From positions 1 through 64,000 of the forward strand of contig NZ_BAFS01000209.1 of NCBI RefSeq assembly GCF_000308415.1: DNA of 64,000 bases. The letters are read 5' to 3'. Positions 26,542-35,267 of this stretch are shown here, piece after piece. Each line of letters starts with the position of its first letter. Position 1 is the stretch's first letter. Source of the DNA: Nocardia asiatica NBRC 100129. GTDB lineage: Bacteria; Actinomycetota; Actinomycetes; Mycobacteriales; Mycobacteriaceae. The notes under the pieces are model-generated. The model saw only the letters and a program-made list of their open reading frames with translations. It ran no database searches and was not told where the DNA came from. The position numbers and the translations under genes are program-made.

Positions 26542-26580
26542 TGGAGCTAAGGGGACTCGAACCCCTGACCCCCACGCAGG
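26542..26580 (-). other. 3' fragment of tRNA-Ala; attachment-site end of the integrated element
   Basis: Read on the minus strand the sequence gives a T-arm (AGGGG TTCGAGT CCCCT) and acceptor strand TAGCTCC plus discriminator A. The acceptor would pair with GGGGCTA, giving the G3:U70 pair that marks tRNA-Ala. The D-arm, anticodon arm and 5' acceptor are missing: the bases upstream are not tRNA. This is what remains at one end when an element integrates into a tRNA 3' end. The adjacent integrase supports it. Confidence 0.8.
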
Positions 26581-26595
26581 GGTTCTAGATGTCTC

Positions 26596-26690
26596 GTGGT
26601 TCCCATCGCTTCCCGAAACATCCTCTGAACTGCGGGAACGGTACGGTGGTTGGTCCCGACGCTTCCCATTGGTTTCCGTGGTTTCCCGTT
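26596..26690. repeat. Short repeats between attachment site and integrase (possible arm-type sites)
   Basis: CGTGGTTCCC and CGTGGTTTCCC, plus two copies of CGCTTCCC, occur within 95 bases next to the attachment core. Integrases of this family bind arm sites there. Inference only; otherwise no gene is seen in 26581-26828. Confidence 0.3.
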
Positions 26691-26828
26691 CAAACCGGGG
26701 GGTTAGCGCGGGGGCGGTCAAGTTTGCACGGTTCCCGGCGGCGGATGTCCTGCGGCCCCGTAGCGGTGCGGGGTGCCTGCCGGGCTGTGGGCCCGGCGGC
26801 AGGGCGTCGACAGATTGTCGCGGGTTTC

Positions 26829-28103
26829 CTACCTATTTTGGTTCCGGGGGTTGTCCTGGGCAGTGCCGGAGACGAATGGTGCTAGCTGGTTGAGAACGGC
26901 GGTGGAATCGGGGGCCAGCGCGGGCCGGTCGATGTAGTGCTGTTCGGTGGTGGCACTGTTGCGGTGTCCGGCCTGCCGCTTGGCCTGTTCGGGTCCGAAC
27001 CCTTCAGCCACGGCGGTCAGGTTCGTCTTGCGGTAGGTCTTCGGGGTGATCCAGGCGTAGGTGGTTCCGCGTGCGGCGCGCCAGGTGCGACCGAAGTTAT
27101 GAGGGTCGCGCCAGCCGCCACGCCGCGAGGGAAAGAGCGGAGTTTCGTCATCGGGATCCCAATCGTCGGCACCGAGTGCCCGCAGGGTCTCGATGGTGAA
27201 CGTGGGTAGCACGACAGTGCGGTACCCGGCGTCGGTCTTGGTCCACTCCTGCCGGTACAGCCCAACGCCGGACACACGGACGATGGTGCCGCTGATGGTC
27301 ATCTCCCACGGGGTCGCGGAGGTGTCGACATCGCAGCGACGGAACGCGAGGCATTCGCCCGGCCGGGCTCCGGTTCCCAGGAGTATGTCGGCGGCGTTGA
27401 GGATGTCGGGGTCGCGCGCAGGGCCGCGCGTGTAGGCGGGCGTGCCGGGGATCGCTTCCCCGGCGAGCCAGGTCTCGAGCTGGGCGCGTAGCCCGTTGCG
27501 GGTGATCTCGTCCATCGCTTTCGGTTTCGTCCTCTTGCGTTTGATCTTGCCGACTTCACGCATGGGGTTCTCACTAATCGCCCCGTGACGGACGGCCAGG
27601 CTCATCATGCCGGTGAGAATGAGCTTGTGGCACTGGGCTTTACGGGTGTGCCCGTTCTTCTGGATCATCTTCAGGTGAGCGTCGAGGTAGGAGGTGTCTG
27701 CCTCGAACAGTCGCACGCCGCTCATCGCCGTTTTGATCTTCACGGTGTCTTTGCGGGCACGTGGATCGTCGGAGGGTTCGATCTCCTCCCGATACCATTG
27801 CAGGGTTTGCGGGGCCACAGTCTCGTCGAGTTCCATTTCTTCAAGCCAGAGGTCCGCCAGTGCGGGGATCAGCGTGTTCCGGGTGACGGCACCGTTCCGC
27901 TGACCCCCCTCGGACTTGATCCGTTCCTGAACTACTTCTTTAAGGCGGTGCTCTGCGGCGGTTTTGCTGGTTCCCCATCCTTCCACCCGGACGGTTTCTC
28001 CGCTGTAGGAGCGGTATCGGGCCCGTGCCCGGAATTGCCGTGTTCCGAGTTTCGTGCAGCTTATCTTGCCGTATGTTCCAATTGCCAACGCCTGCCGAGG
28101 CAT
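26829..28103 (-). CDS. int: Tyrosine-family site-specific integrase
   Basis: 424 residues from ATG 28103 (GGAGAG just upstream); a longer frame upstream lacks a ribosome site. N-terminal AP2-like arm-binding part, a SAM-like core-binding domain (about 95-190), then the catalytic domain: Arg in LLGTGARPGECLAFR, the K-T-Y-R-K-T segment where the HxxR box normally sits, RQAGHRNS and a final Tyr in EQHYID. The HxxR His is not visible, as in some actinomycete-element integrases. It directs integration into the tRNA-Ala gene 250 bases away. Confidence 0.92.
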   Translation of the reverse strand: MPRQALAIGTYGKISCTKLGTRQFRARARYRSYSGETVRVEGWGTSKTAAEHRLKEVVQERIKSEGGQRNGAVTRNTLIPALADLWLEEMELDETVAPQTLQWYREEIEPSDDPRARKDTVKIKTAMSGVRLFEADTSYLDAHLKMIQKNGHTRKAQCHKLILTGMMSLAVRHGAISENPMREVGKIKRKRTKPKAMDEITRNGLRAQLETWLAGEAIPGTPAYTRGPARDPDILNAADILLGTGARPGECLAFRRCDVDTSATPWEMTISGTIVRVSGVGLYRQEWTKTDAGYRTVVLPTFTIETLRALGADDWDPDDETPLFPSRRGGWRDPHNFGRTWRAARGTTYAWITPKTYRKTNLTAVAEGFGPEQAKRQAGHRNSATTEQHYIDRPALAPDSTAVLNQLAPFVSGTAQDNPRNQNR

Positions 28104-28155
28104 CTCTCCAGCACCTTTCCACACTGTTTGGTCTGCGATCCGGATCTGGTCGGAT

Positions 28156-28605
28156 TCACGCGCTTTCCCCGAGTTCGAGCTGGGCTTCCTCCCAGGCGAG
28201 GAGGTCGCTGAATCGATATCTCCGATATCTGCCCATTCGAGCAAAGCGAGGACCTTTTCCGAGCGAGGCCCAGTTCGCGAGGGTTTTCTCAGGGATCTGC
28301 AATCGCTGAGATACTTCCTCCGTGCTGAGCCAGTGGTCCGTCACCGAATTCTGAATACTTCCATTTCCCGGCGACGGGCCTACATTCACGCTCGAAATCG
28401 GTGCACGGTCAAGCGGTTCGGTCGAGTTGTTTTTCGATCTGCTGCTATTTCCGCTGTTGCCGGCTCTGTGACTGGCAGCCAATCGGCGTGTCCGGTGCGG
28501 GGGAAGCGCGCCGCTCGCCCGGTCGGGGCTGGCTGGTGTTGTGTTCGAACCCGTGCGGTCACAGGACTGCAGGGGCGGGCAGGGTTCGGCGGGAGGTCGG
28601 GTCAT
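28156..28605 (-). CDS. Xis-like helix-turn-helix DNA-binding protein
   Basis: 149 residues from ATG 28605 (GGAG 8 bases upstream); the frame is open further upstream but lacks another site. The first 95 residues are Pro/Ser/Arg-rich and disordered; the last 55 form a MerR/excisionase winged helix (WLSTEEVSQRLQIPEKTLAN then YRRYRFSDLLAWEE). Located 52 bases before int in the same direction, as recombination directionality factors usually are. The long disordered front is unusual. Confidence 0.8.
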   Translation of the reverse strand: MTRPPAEPCPPLQSCDRTGSNTTPASPDRASGALPPHRTRRLAASHRAGNSGNSSRSKNNSTEPLDRAPISSVNVGPSPGNGSIQNSVTDHWLSTEEVSQRLQIPEKTLANWASLGKGPRFARMGRYRRYRFSDLLAWEEAQLELGESA

Positions 28606-28636
28606 CGTGGTAGCTCCAGACTGTCGGGTCGGACTG

Positions 28637-28676
28637 GTGTACTCACCTACTTCCGGAAAAATCGCCAATTGGGGAC
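28637..28676 (-). promoter_or_regulatory. Upstream element of xis, shared with the 41807 operon
   Basis: A 40-base stretch upstream of the xis start matches 41741-41782 at about 30 of 41 positions with no gaps; the strongest part is CGGAAGTA-N-G-N-GAGTACAC. In both cases it points towards the gene and ends about 25-30 bases before the start codon. A shared promoter or activator site is inferred. Confidence 0.45.
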
Positions 28677-28736
28677 GCCCGGCCCATAGGTAATTCGTCA
28701 CACCGCGCTATCAACCTCTCGTGTCGGTGGCTGCCC

Positions 28737-28785
28737 CTACCATGGACTGGTAGCGACCGCGCCAGGGGTGGACTGCGTCGCTACC
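28737..28785. repeat. Nested inverted repeats between xis and the 28803 gene
   Basis: CTACCA (28737-28742) pairs with TGGTAG (28748-28753), and GGTAGCGAC (28749-28757) pairs with GTCGCTACC (28777-28785). The two hairpins are mutually exclusive because they share GGTAG. Location in the divergent promoter region suggests an operator. Confidence 0.4.
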
Positions 28786-28802
28786 CAGGGAGGGGTGAAC
28801 TG

Positions 28803-29877
28803 ATGGACCAGGCTCGGATCGCGACGACCGACGAGATCGTGGACGCGACAGATCTTCTGGCATGGGATCCGGATCTGGTGCAGCGCACCGACTTCACGTG
28901 CCCGTCAATCCTGTGCAGTGCGAAGCTCGCCGCGTGTGCGTGGCGTCCAGGCCAGAAGGTCAGGCCGTACTTCTCCGCCAAATGGGGCCATGCCACAGGT
29001 TGCGACGTCGACGGGCGGGTCAAGCTGGTGGATCCGCCGGAGCGGCCCGACGATCCCGAACCCCTTGAGGTCGTCGCTGGGTATGTGGCCAAGCTGGTCC
29101 TGTCCGATGTCCGACGTATCCAGTCACCGCAACCACCAGCCGACTCTGACGAAACGGAGCCAGTCTCCGAGCCACAGTCGGCAACGGTCACCGATCAGAA
29201 CACTGTGCGGCTCGGTACATGCCGCACGATTCGCACTCTGTGCAGCACGTTCCTGCACAACCCACCGGAGCTGCGGGCAGCCATGAAACTCGACGTCCCC
29301 GGCGTTGACGCCACCCGGTATGCAACCGGGTTCCGTCGCCTGGAACGGTTCGAGATCCGCCGCTACGCCGAACAGCGCATCTTCTACGCGCCGATCCGAT
29401 GGTCAGCAGAACCCACCGAAACACCTCGAGCACTCACTATCGACTTGTACTGCGGCGACAACGACCCCAGCGGGCTACTCGGACTCGCCCGCCGTATCAA
29501 CTCCGCATCGACTGGACGCACTGGAGCCCCCGCCAACGCAACTCAGTCACTCGGGAAGTGGAGCATGCCCGCAGCGAAGGCCGACAGCGATACTCACCGG
29601 GCAGCCAAGCGGGCTGCTGGGCCTTCTTCCTTGGCAACCAGAACCCCGCAGATCCGGCGACGTTCCACGTAGACGACCACCGACTCGTCTGCTTCCTCGC
29701 CGCCGACGGTGTCCACCACGACAGCCAACAATCACCGTGGCGTACCCCCGGTTCAACCGCGGCACCCTCGCGTTGATCAACGGGCACAACGTCGACGGGC
29801 CACAGTCACCGCACCTTCTATGGGTCCGGATGTCATCGGTGACGGGGACGCGGTCAGTTGCCACTGCCCATAAGTAA
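28803..29877 (+). pseudogene. CoiA-like Cys/His zinc-domain protein, broken by two frameshifts
   Basis: The first frame (28803 to about 29490) starts with a Cys/His cluster, CPSILCSAKLAACAW and then HATGC, like the front of CoiA-type proteins. Protein-like sequence with high GC at third positions then continues in another frame (LRIDWTHWSPRQRNSVTREV, later GCWAFFLGNQNPADPATFHV), and after about 29735 in the third frame (ITVAYPRFNRGTLALINGHN) to a stop at 29877. Each switch fits one deleted base. The unbroken protein would be about 358 residues. Role unknown; decay or assembly error. Confidence 0.55.
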
Positions 29878-30202
29878 CCCGACATCAACGCCCGACACTG
29901 ATGGCGCCTGACGATTGTCCGCCGTCCTGCTCGTCGAAAATCCCCAGGCACAGCAGGTTTCGACGTTAGCAGTTCGGCCGATGGAGCGGTACAACAATGG
30001 TCTCTGTCGGGATGCTGGGCTGGGCCGCTTCCGGCGTGGTGAGCAACGCGACGATCGTGATTGGCTGAACACAGTGCGGGCAGTCCCGGGTGGCAGTCGG
30101 CTGCGGCTCGTGAGCCGACGGCCGGTCGGGCGTGATGAGGGCGCGCTGCCGCAGAGCACGGTAGCTATCCAGGCCCTGAACTGGGGATGGCTACTGCCCT
30201 GG
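29878..30202. other. Intergenic stretch without a recognisable gene
   Basis: No frame shows consistent codon bias, ribosome site or family motif. It separates the broken 28803 gene from the convergent 1081-residue gene. No strong hairpin was noticed. Confidence 0.4.
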
Positions 30203-33200
30203 CTAACCAGCGACCGGCGGCACCTGCCCATCTGTGGGTAGCACTACGTTGCGTGCGGCAAAGTAGCCCAGGTCGATCAGACGCGCGCGCAGCTTGTGCG
30301 CTGATGTCGTTACTGCTGTCGGCCAGGAACGCAGCATTTCGATTGCTTTTTCTGCGATGTACTGGCGGTCCCATGGGTTCTCGGGATGGTCGAGCATTGC
30401 GAGGCTGATGGTGCAGCTGTCGTCGGTCCCGGGGATTCGCGCGATCCTGTCCGCGATCCACATCTGGTTGCCGATCCGGCTCCCGGTTACCGTGAGAGTA
30501 TCGGCGGTCATCTGTAGCCAGCGGTCGTCGTCGATGTGCTTCACAAACGCCCACCGACCGGTTCCCTCGAGAACGACTTGCTTGTCGGCGACTGTGTCGG
30601 CGCTGATGAGGTGATCCCAGGTCTGGATGGCCCGTGTGAGTCGAACCGAGTCTGGGCCGGCATCTTGGACGAAGAAGGCGATTCGCTCAACCACCTGGGC
30701 CAACACCTGCGCCTTGCCGGCGAGACGGTCGATGATGGTGGCGATGTCGTAGCCGGGCTCGTTGCTCAGCAGACCGGTCGCGATGGCGGCGGTGGCATTG
30801 TCCACCTCGCGTTTGGCCGCGTTGAACAGATCATCGCGGCACGCGGCGCGAAGCCAAGGCGTGGGATAGCTCCACTTGACGGTGAGGTCGAAAGTCTGTC
30901 GACCGAACGGATCTTCTATGAACACGCAGCGCAGGCGGCTCTCGAGCCATTCGGTGGCGATTACTTCGAGGAGCGGACGATGGGATGCGATCACTGCGCG
31001 CAGCTCAAGCCCGGATGCGGTTGACAGGGCGATCACCATATCGAGCGTGGCGGTGAATTCGCGGCGGATGCTGTCACGATTGCGGCTTTCCCAGTGCGCC
31101 AAGGTCAGCAGCGTGAGCATGCCCTCGCCCCACGGAGAGTTGATGGCGCGCTCGAGCGGATCGGAGCTGACCTCGCCGGTGGAAGGTGCACTCGCAATCA
31201 ACCTGGAACAGATGTCCCACAGCGTGTCGAGGTGTGCAGCTATGTCGCCGTCCTGGTTTGCCAGCGCCTGAACGAGGCCGAGCATCACCTGTTGGAAACC
31301 GTCCGGACCGGTCAGTCCTGCCCTCGGCTCCGAAGGGTCCGGCAATTCGAATGTCTGCTGAAGGCGAGGAACCGTGACGTCGAGGATCTCAGCGGTGCGA
31401 GGAACGGCGTCGTTGGGGTTGGCGCGTAAGCCTCGCAGGTAGGCCTCGACCAACTCTCCCGACTGTAGGCCGGTGAACACTTCAAGGCAGCAAGCGCTCC
31501 ACGTCGCCGGATCGGAATTTACCGTTTCCTCGAAGGCGCCCTCGACCGCGAAGTACCGACGCGATGCCAGGCCATCACCGTCGGAGTTGTATGCGGCGAG
31601 CAGACCAATGGCCTCTGAAGGAGGTAGCGAGGACAGCCTCGACGTGGTCAGTGGGTGGTCGATCTCCTGAAACTCGATTTGTGGCCTCTGCTCGACAGTC
31701 AGCGCTGAGGTGTCGGGGCGGCCGAAGTGTTCGGACAGCCGGTCGACCGCTTCTGTCCATGCGCTCAGGACGCTTTCGGGCAGAATCGCAGCCCAGCGCC
31801 ACATCCTGCGCCAATCCGCTGGAACGTAGTCCTCGTCGAGCCAGGCTGAGGGCGTTGCGGATGCCTGGACCCATGGCCCAAGGTCGTCTGCGGTGGGGCT
31901 GCGATCCATGATGCTGTTGACCAGGACCAGGTCCTCGGCCGTTGCGCCAGCCGACTTGATTCGCGTCGCGACGTGAGCGATTGCTTCGGGGAGGTGCTGG
32001 TCGGTTGCGGTCGCGAGGACTTGAGAGCGGAGCCGGTCACCGACTTCGCCTTCAACTCTCTCGACCCAAGCCCACAGTTCATCGAAGGAGACGTCGTGCT
32101 GCGGTGCGATAGAGATCATCCGCGACAGATGATGGGCAAACAACGGCAACGTCTGCGGACGATCAAGCATCTCCAGGCCCAGAGCCTCGACACCGAGCCA
32201 GCGCCACGCTGCCTTCTCCGACTCGTCCTTCGCCTTTCGCCGGGTCTTGCCGGCCAGCATGCGTCCGCGCTGGACAAAATTCTCAGGGGTCAAACCATCG
32301 ACCAGATGGGACAAGATCTCGGCGGTCTCGTAGTCGGCCGACCGCGGGAACGGGCTGGTGTAGTTGAGCACCGCATCCGCGACCGAATCGACGAACGGAT
32401 CATGCGGGTCAGCCTCCAGAGCCCCACGAACGGCAAGGGCTTGCACGGACCCGTTGTCTGCGTGCAACCCCGCGACCGCGGCCACTACGGATCGGCCTTC
32501 GGTCCCGAGATGGATAGCGACGCGCAGTATCTCGAAACGTGGATCGAGCCGCTGATCTGTCGGCAGCTGCACGACATCACATAGCACCCGCTCGAGTAGC
32601 TCGGCGACCCGAGCGGGAGGAATGTGTCCGGCACCGCCAGCCAACGCGGCAACCGGCCAACCCTCCTCACGCGAGGGCACTGTCACCAGGCCTGCCGAGT
32701 ACAACGCCGACAGCCATGCCGGGTCTTGCACCTCGGCGAAAAACAGCCGCAGGTGGTGGCTGTTGGCGACCAGATGCTCCAACTTCTGGGTCTGCGTCGG
32801 GGAAGTCCATGGCTGCGCCGCCAAGTCCAGAATTTGATCGGCAACCTCGTCGGGTGGAGCAAACACTCGTCCGAACCACGCGAGAACCCGATCGAAGAGC
32901 CGCTCCGCTTGGAGGTCTGACAGGTCGCCGTGCAAGCCCTTGTTGGCGACATCGAGGAGTTCTTGGAATTCCGCCACCGGGTCCATCGCACTATCGAGGG
33001 GCTCGACACCGGCGCGGAACCGTAGCTGGGCGATGAGCCTGCGCGCGTAGCCCGAAGCGCGGGATTCACCCGACGCCACTTTCCGCATCACGGATTCGAA
33101 TATCGCCCGCGCTGCCTCGCGGTCGGAATTGGGGCTGGAAACCTGTGCCTCGTAGGTGGCCCAGGCGGTGAGCACCAGCGGAAGTCCACCTTCGGCCGGA

Positions 33201-33448
33201 TCATGGCTTCCGACAACACGATTTAGGGCTTCACGCAAGTTGTAGGCAGCGCTGGCGGCCAGACGGAGCCCACGAGTGTCGGTTTCCAGTTGCCGCAGCA
33301 GCTCTTGGGCGGTCCGTAGGCAGTTGATCACTTCGTCGGCGTCTTCGTCGCCGATTTCCATGCGCAGCCGATGTTGGACTGCTGGGGCGAGGTCGAGGAC
33401 CGTGCTGTCCTCTACCTCGGTGCCGCCTACTGTGGAGTGTTCCTGCAC
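30203..33448 (-). CDS. Large (1081 aa) protein of unknown function
   Basis: Intact frame with actinomycete codon bias. It appears almost entirely helical, with many short amphipathic helices like a HEAT/TPR-type scaffold (for example LERVLCDVVQLPTDQRLDPR), and a more mixed C-terminal 150 residues (SCTISLAMLDHPENPWDRQY). No Walker motif, nuclease signature, membrane helix or signal peptide is visible. It stands alone between 300-700-base gaps inside the integrated element, a position often taken by defence or accessory genes. ATG 33448 lacks a clear ribosome site. Confidence 0.75.
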   Translation of the reverse strand: MQEHSTVGGTEVEDSTVLDLAPAVQHRLRMEIGDEDADEVINCLRTAQELLRQLETDTRGLRLAASAAYNLREALNRVVGSHDPAEGGLPLVLTAWATYEAQVSSPNSDREAARAIFESVMRKVASGESRASGYARRLIAQLRFRAGVEPLDSAMDPVAEFQELLDVANKGLHGDLSDLQAERLFDRVLAWFGRVFAPPDEVADQILDLAAQPWTSPTQTQKLEHLVANSHHLRLFFAEVQDPAWLSALYSAGLVTVPSREEGWPVAALAGGAGHIPPARVAELLERVLCDVVQLPTDQRLDPRFEILRVAIHLGTEGRSVVAAVAGLHADNGSVQALAVRGALEADPHDPFVDSVADAVLNYTSPFPRSADYETAEILSHLVDGLTPENFVQRGRMLAGKTRRKAKDESEKAAWRWLGVEALGLEMLDRPQTLPLFAHHLSRMISIAPQHDVSFDELWAWVERVEGEVGDRLRSQVLATATDQHLPEAIAHVATRIKSAGATAEDLVLVNSIMDRSPTADDLGPWVQASATPSAWLDEDYVPADWRRMWRWAAILPESVLSAWTEAVDRLSEHFGRPDTSALTVEQRPQIEFQEIDHPLTTSRLSSLPPSEAIGLLAAYNSDGDGLASRRYFAVEGAFEETVNSDPATWSACCLEVFTGLQSGELVEAYLRGLRANPNDAVPRTAEILDVTVPRLQQTFELPDPSEPRAGLTGPDGFQQVMLGLVQALANQDGDIAAHLDTLWDICSRLIASAPSTGEVSSDPLERAINSPWGEGMLTLLTLAHWESRNRDSIRREFTATLDMVIALSTASGLELRAVIASHRPLLEVIATEWLESRLRCVFIEDPFGRQTFDLTVKWSYPTPWLRAACRDDLFNAAKREVDNATAAIATGLLSNEPGYDIATIIDRLAGKAQVLAQVVERIAFFVQDAGPDSVRLTRAIQTWDHLISADTVADKQVVLEGTGRWAFVKHIDDDRWLQMTADTLTVTGSRIGNQMWIADRIARIPGTDDSCTISLAMLDHPENPWDRQYIAEKAIEMLRSWPTAVTTSAHKLRARLIDLGYFAARNVVLPTDGQVPPVAG

Positions 33449-34181
33449 ATGAGCAGGTTAAGCGAGACGTCAACCCGGGTGAATAAACTTTGCGTACTTG
33501 CACGGTCGCTGTGACTGTCACGGAGACAGCTAGGTTTCTCCACCGGCGGACGTCCCCCCCGGCGTGCCTGACGCGAAGGTTCAGACTACCCCCCAGTTGT
33601 CGAACCACAGCGGCGGACGCTGCGGGTCTATGCCGCCGGCGAGGACGGTTGCCTACCAGGCCGTCGCCTTCGACGAGGTCGACCCGCGTCGGCACCTGGC
33701 GTAGCGGCCAAATGCGCGAAGTCCTCGGACGGGGCCAGACCCCGCGCCAGCGACTGGAATGCGCCAGCGCACCGACCAGCAGATGCGCGTGCCGACCCAA
33801 TCCCCAGCCGACGGGCGGGTCGGGCAATTCGACTCAGTCCCACTGAGTTTACTCGCCCGGCGGGTGCTCGATGATCCCGACGTCACGGCCCTTCGCCGCG
33901 TGGCAGGGCTCGCAGTGCGCAAGCCCAAGGGTACGGATCGCCGGTGATCAGCGACGGATACGACCCGGTGAACCCCAGCGCGACGATCTCGTCGGGTGGA
34001 GCGAAGAGCGAGTTCGCCGCCGCCGTCGAGAGTAGAGCCCAGGCATAGCCTGCGCCTGGGTAGCTGGCGCGCGAATTCTCCTACAGCGGGGTTCGACCTC
34101 GCCGATAACGCCAAGCGGGGGTCGGGCCGTACCGTTGAATTCCCCTGGAAAGACGGGCAAGTTCGGTGATTCACTAATTCC
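33449..34181. other. 733-base region without a convincing gene
   Basis: Frames exist on both strands but codon bias is mixed and nothing is recognisable. The best stretch is the plus-strand 33759-33947 frame (LARRVLDDPDVTALRRVAGL), which could be the end of a decayed gene. The promoters of the 30203 gene (leftward) and the 34182 gene (rightward) must lie here. Confidence 0.4.
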
Positions 34182-34994
34182 GTGTCCGAACCGCAGGATT
34201 TACCCGCTGAGGTCATCGACGCCGTATGGGACAAGATCGGTCCTGCTGTCGACTCAATGCTAGAGCGTGTCCGTTCCATTCGCGCGTTTCACACCGCTGC
34301 AGGATCTGTTCTCGCGGGTGACGACGCAGGGCTCAGACCAACCCCCTACTCCGTTAGTGCGGCTGCGGTATCGTGTCTGACCTCGGCTATCGACCACCTA
34401 CATGCGCTGAAGTCCTATGCCGTCGACGGACCCGTGCTCCACATCTCATCGCCGTTCAGCCTCGCCCGCGGAGCTCTAGAAAATCTGTCGATCGCGTACT
34501 GGATCCTGCATCCAGCCGATCGAACCGATCGACTGCAGCACGCCCTTCGGTGGTGGGCGCAGAACTTCCTGGATGCTGAGCGGGCTCTCCGCCCGGTAGG
34601 AGGTATAGCAGACGGCGCTACAGAATCGGCTCTACTCCAGCTGGAGGAACTGGCACGACGGACCGGCGTCACCGCCACCCTGATCCGCAAGGGCCACAGC
34701 AGTAGCGTGGCGGTGAAGTACACCAACCAGCACGCGATAGAGGCTCGGCAGGTCCTCTTTGCATGGCAACTGTGCTCCGGATTCGCGCACGGTCGAGGCT
34801 GGGCGATCCATGGAGTGTCCAGCGCCGAGACTATCCGCGTTGCCGGACAGGACGAACAGATTGTCCGGTTGTCGTCAAACGACACAGTCTTACTGTGGGT
34901 GACTCTTACCTCGCACAGGCTGGCCACAGAGGCGTTCCGCATTCTCGACCAGAAGTGTGGCGACATTTCCGGGCAAAGTTCGGCGGCCGAGTGA
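34182..34994 (+). CDS. Hypothetical protein of actinomycete elements
   Basis: 270 residues from GTG 34182. All-helical; the segments ISSPFSLARGALENLSIAYW and FAWQLCSGFAHGRGWAIHG resemble a widespread family of uncharacterised actinobacterial proteins. The buried His/Arg near the end (FAHGRGW) recalls, weakly, HEPN-type Rx4-6H motifs; not established. No partner gene is adjacent. Confidence 0.6.
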   Translation: MSEPQDLPAEVIDAVWDKIGPAVDSMLERVRSIRAFHTAAGSVLAGDDAGLRPTPYSVSAAAVSCLTSAIDHLHALKSYAVDGPVLHISSPFSLARGALENLSIAYWILHPADRTDRLQHALRWWAQNFLDAERALRPVGGIADGATESALLQLEELARRTGVTATLIRKGHSSSVAVKYTNQHAIEARQVLFAWQLCSGFAHGRGWAIHGVSSAETIRVAGQDEQIVRLSSNDTVLLWVTLTSHRLATEAFRILDQKCGDISGQSSAAE

Positions 34995-35267
34995 CAGTGT
35001 GGAAGGCGCGAAGCGATTGGGTCGAAGCACCACTTCGTACGCAGAGAACCACCAGTTGGGTCCGGGGCCGATCGTTGTGTCCTGCGCGGCCACCCACAGC
35101 CGCCTGACACGAAACGATAGCCGCGAACATCCGTCGCCTGCGAACAAGGATCGCGGAGACGCTAGCTGGCGATCCTGCCTGCGTCACTCGAGTCACCGAC
35201 CCGCCCTGAAACTACATCTCGACCGGTGATGAGTGGAATGTGCTGGCTCGGTGTGTGTTTGGATCAG

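Noticed and set aside
26542..26620. Complete tRNA gene
   Set aside because: Only the T-arm and 3' acceptor can be formed; D-arm, anticodon arm and 5' acceptor are missing.
29915..30241. 108-codon plus-strand ORF in the gap before the 1081-residue gene
   Set aside because: No ribosome site, no motif, and it overlaps the end of the large gene on the other strand.
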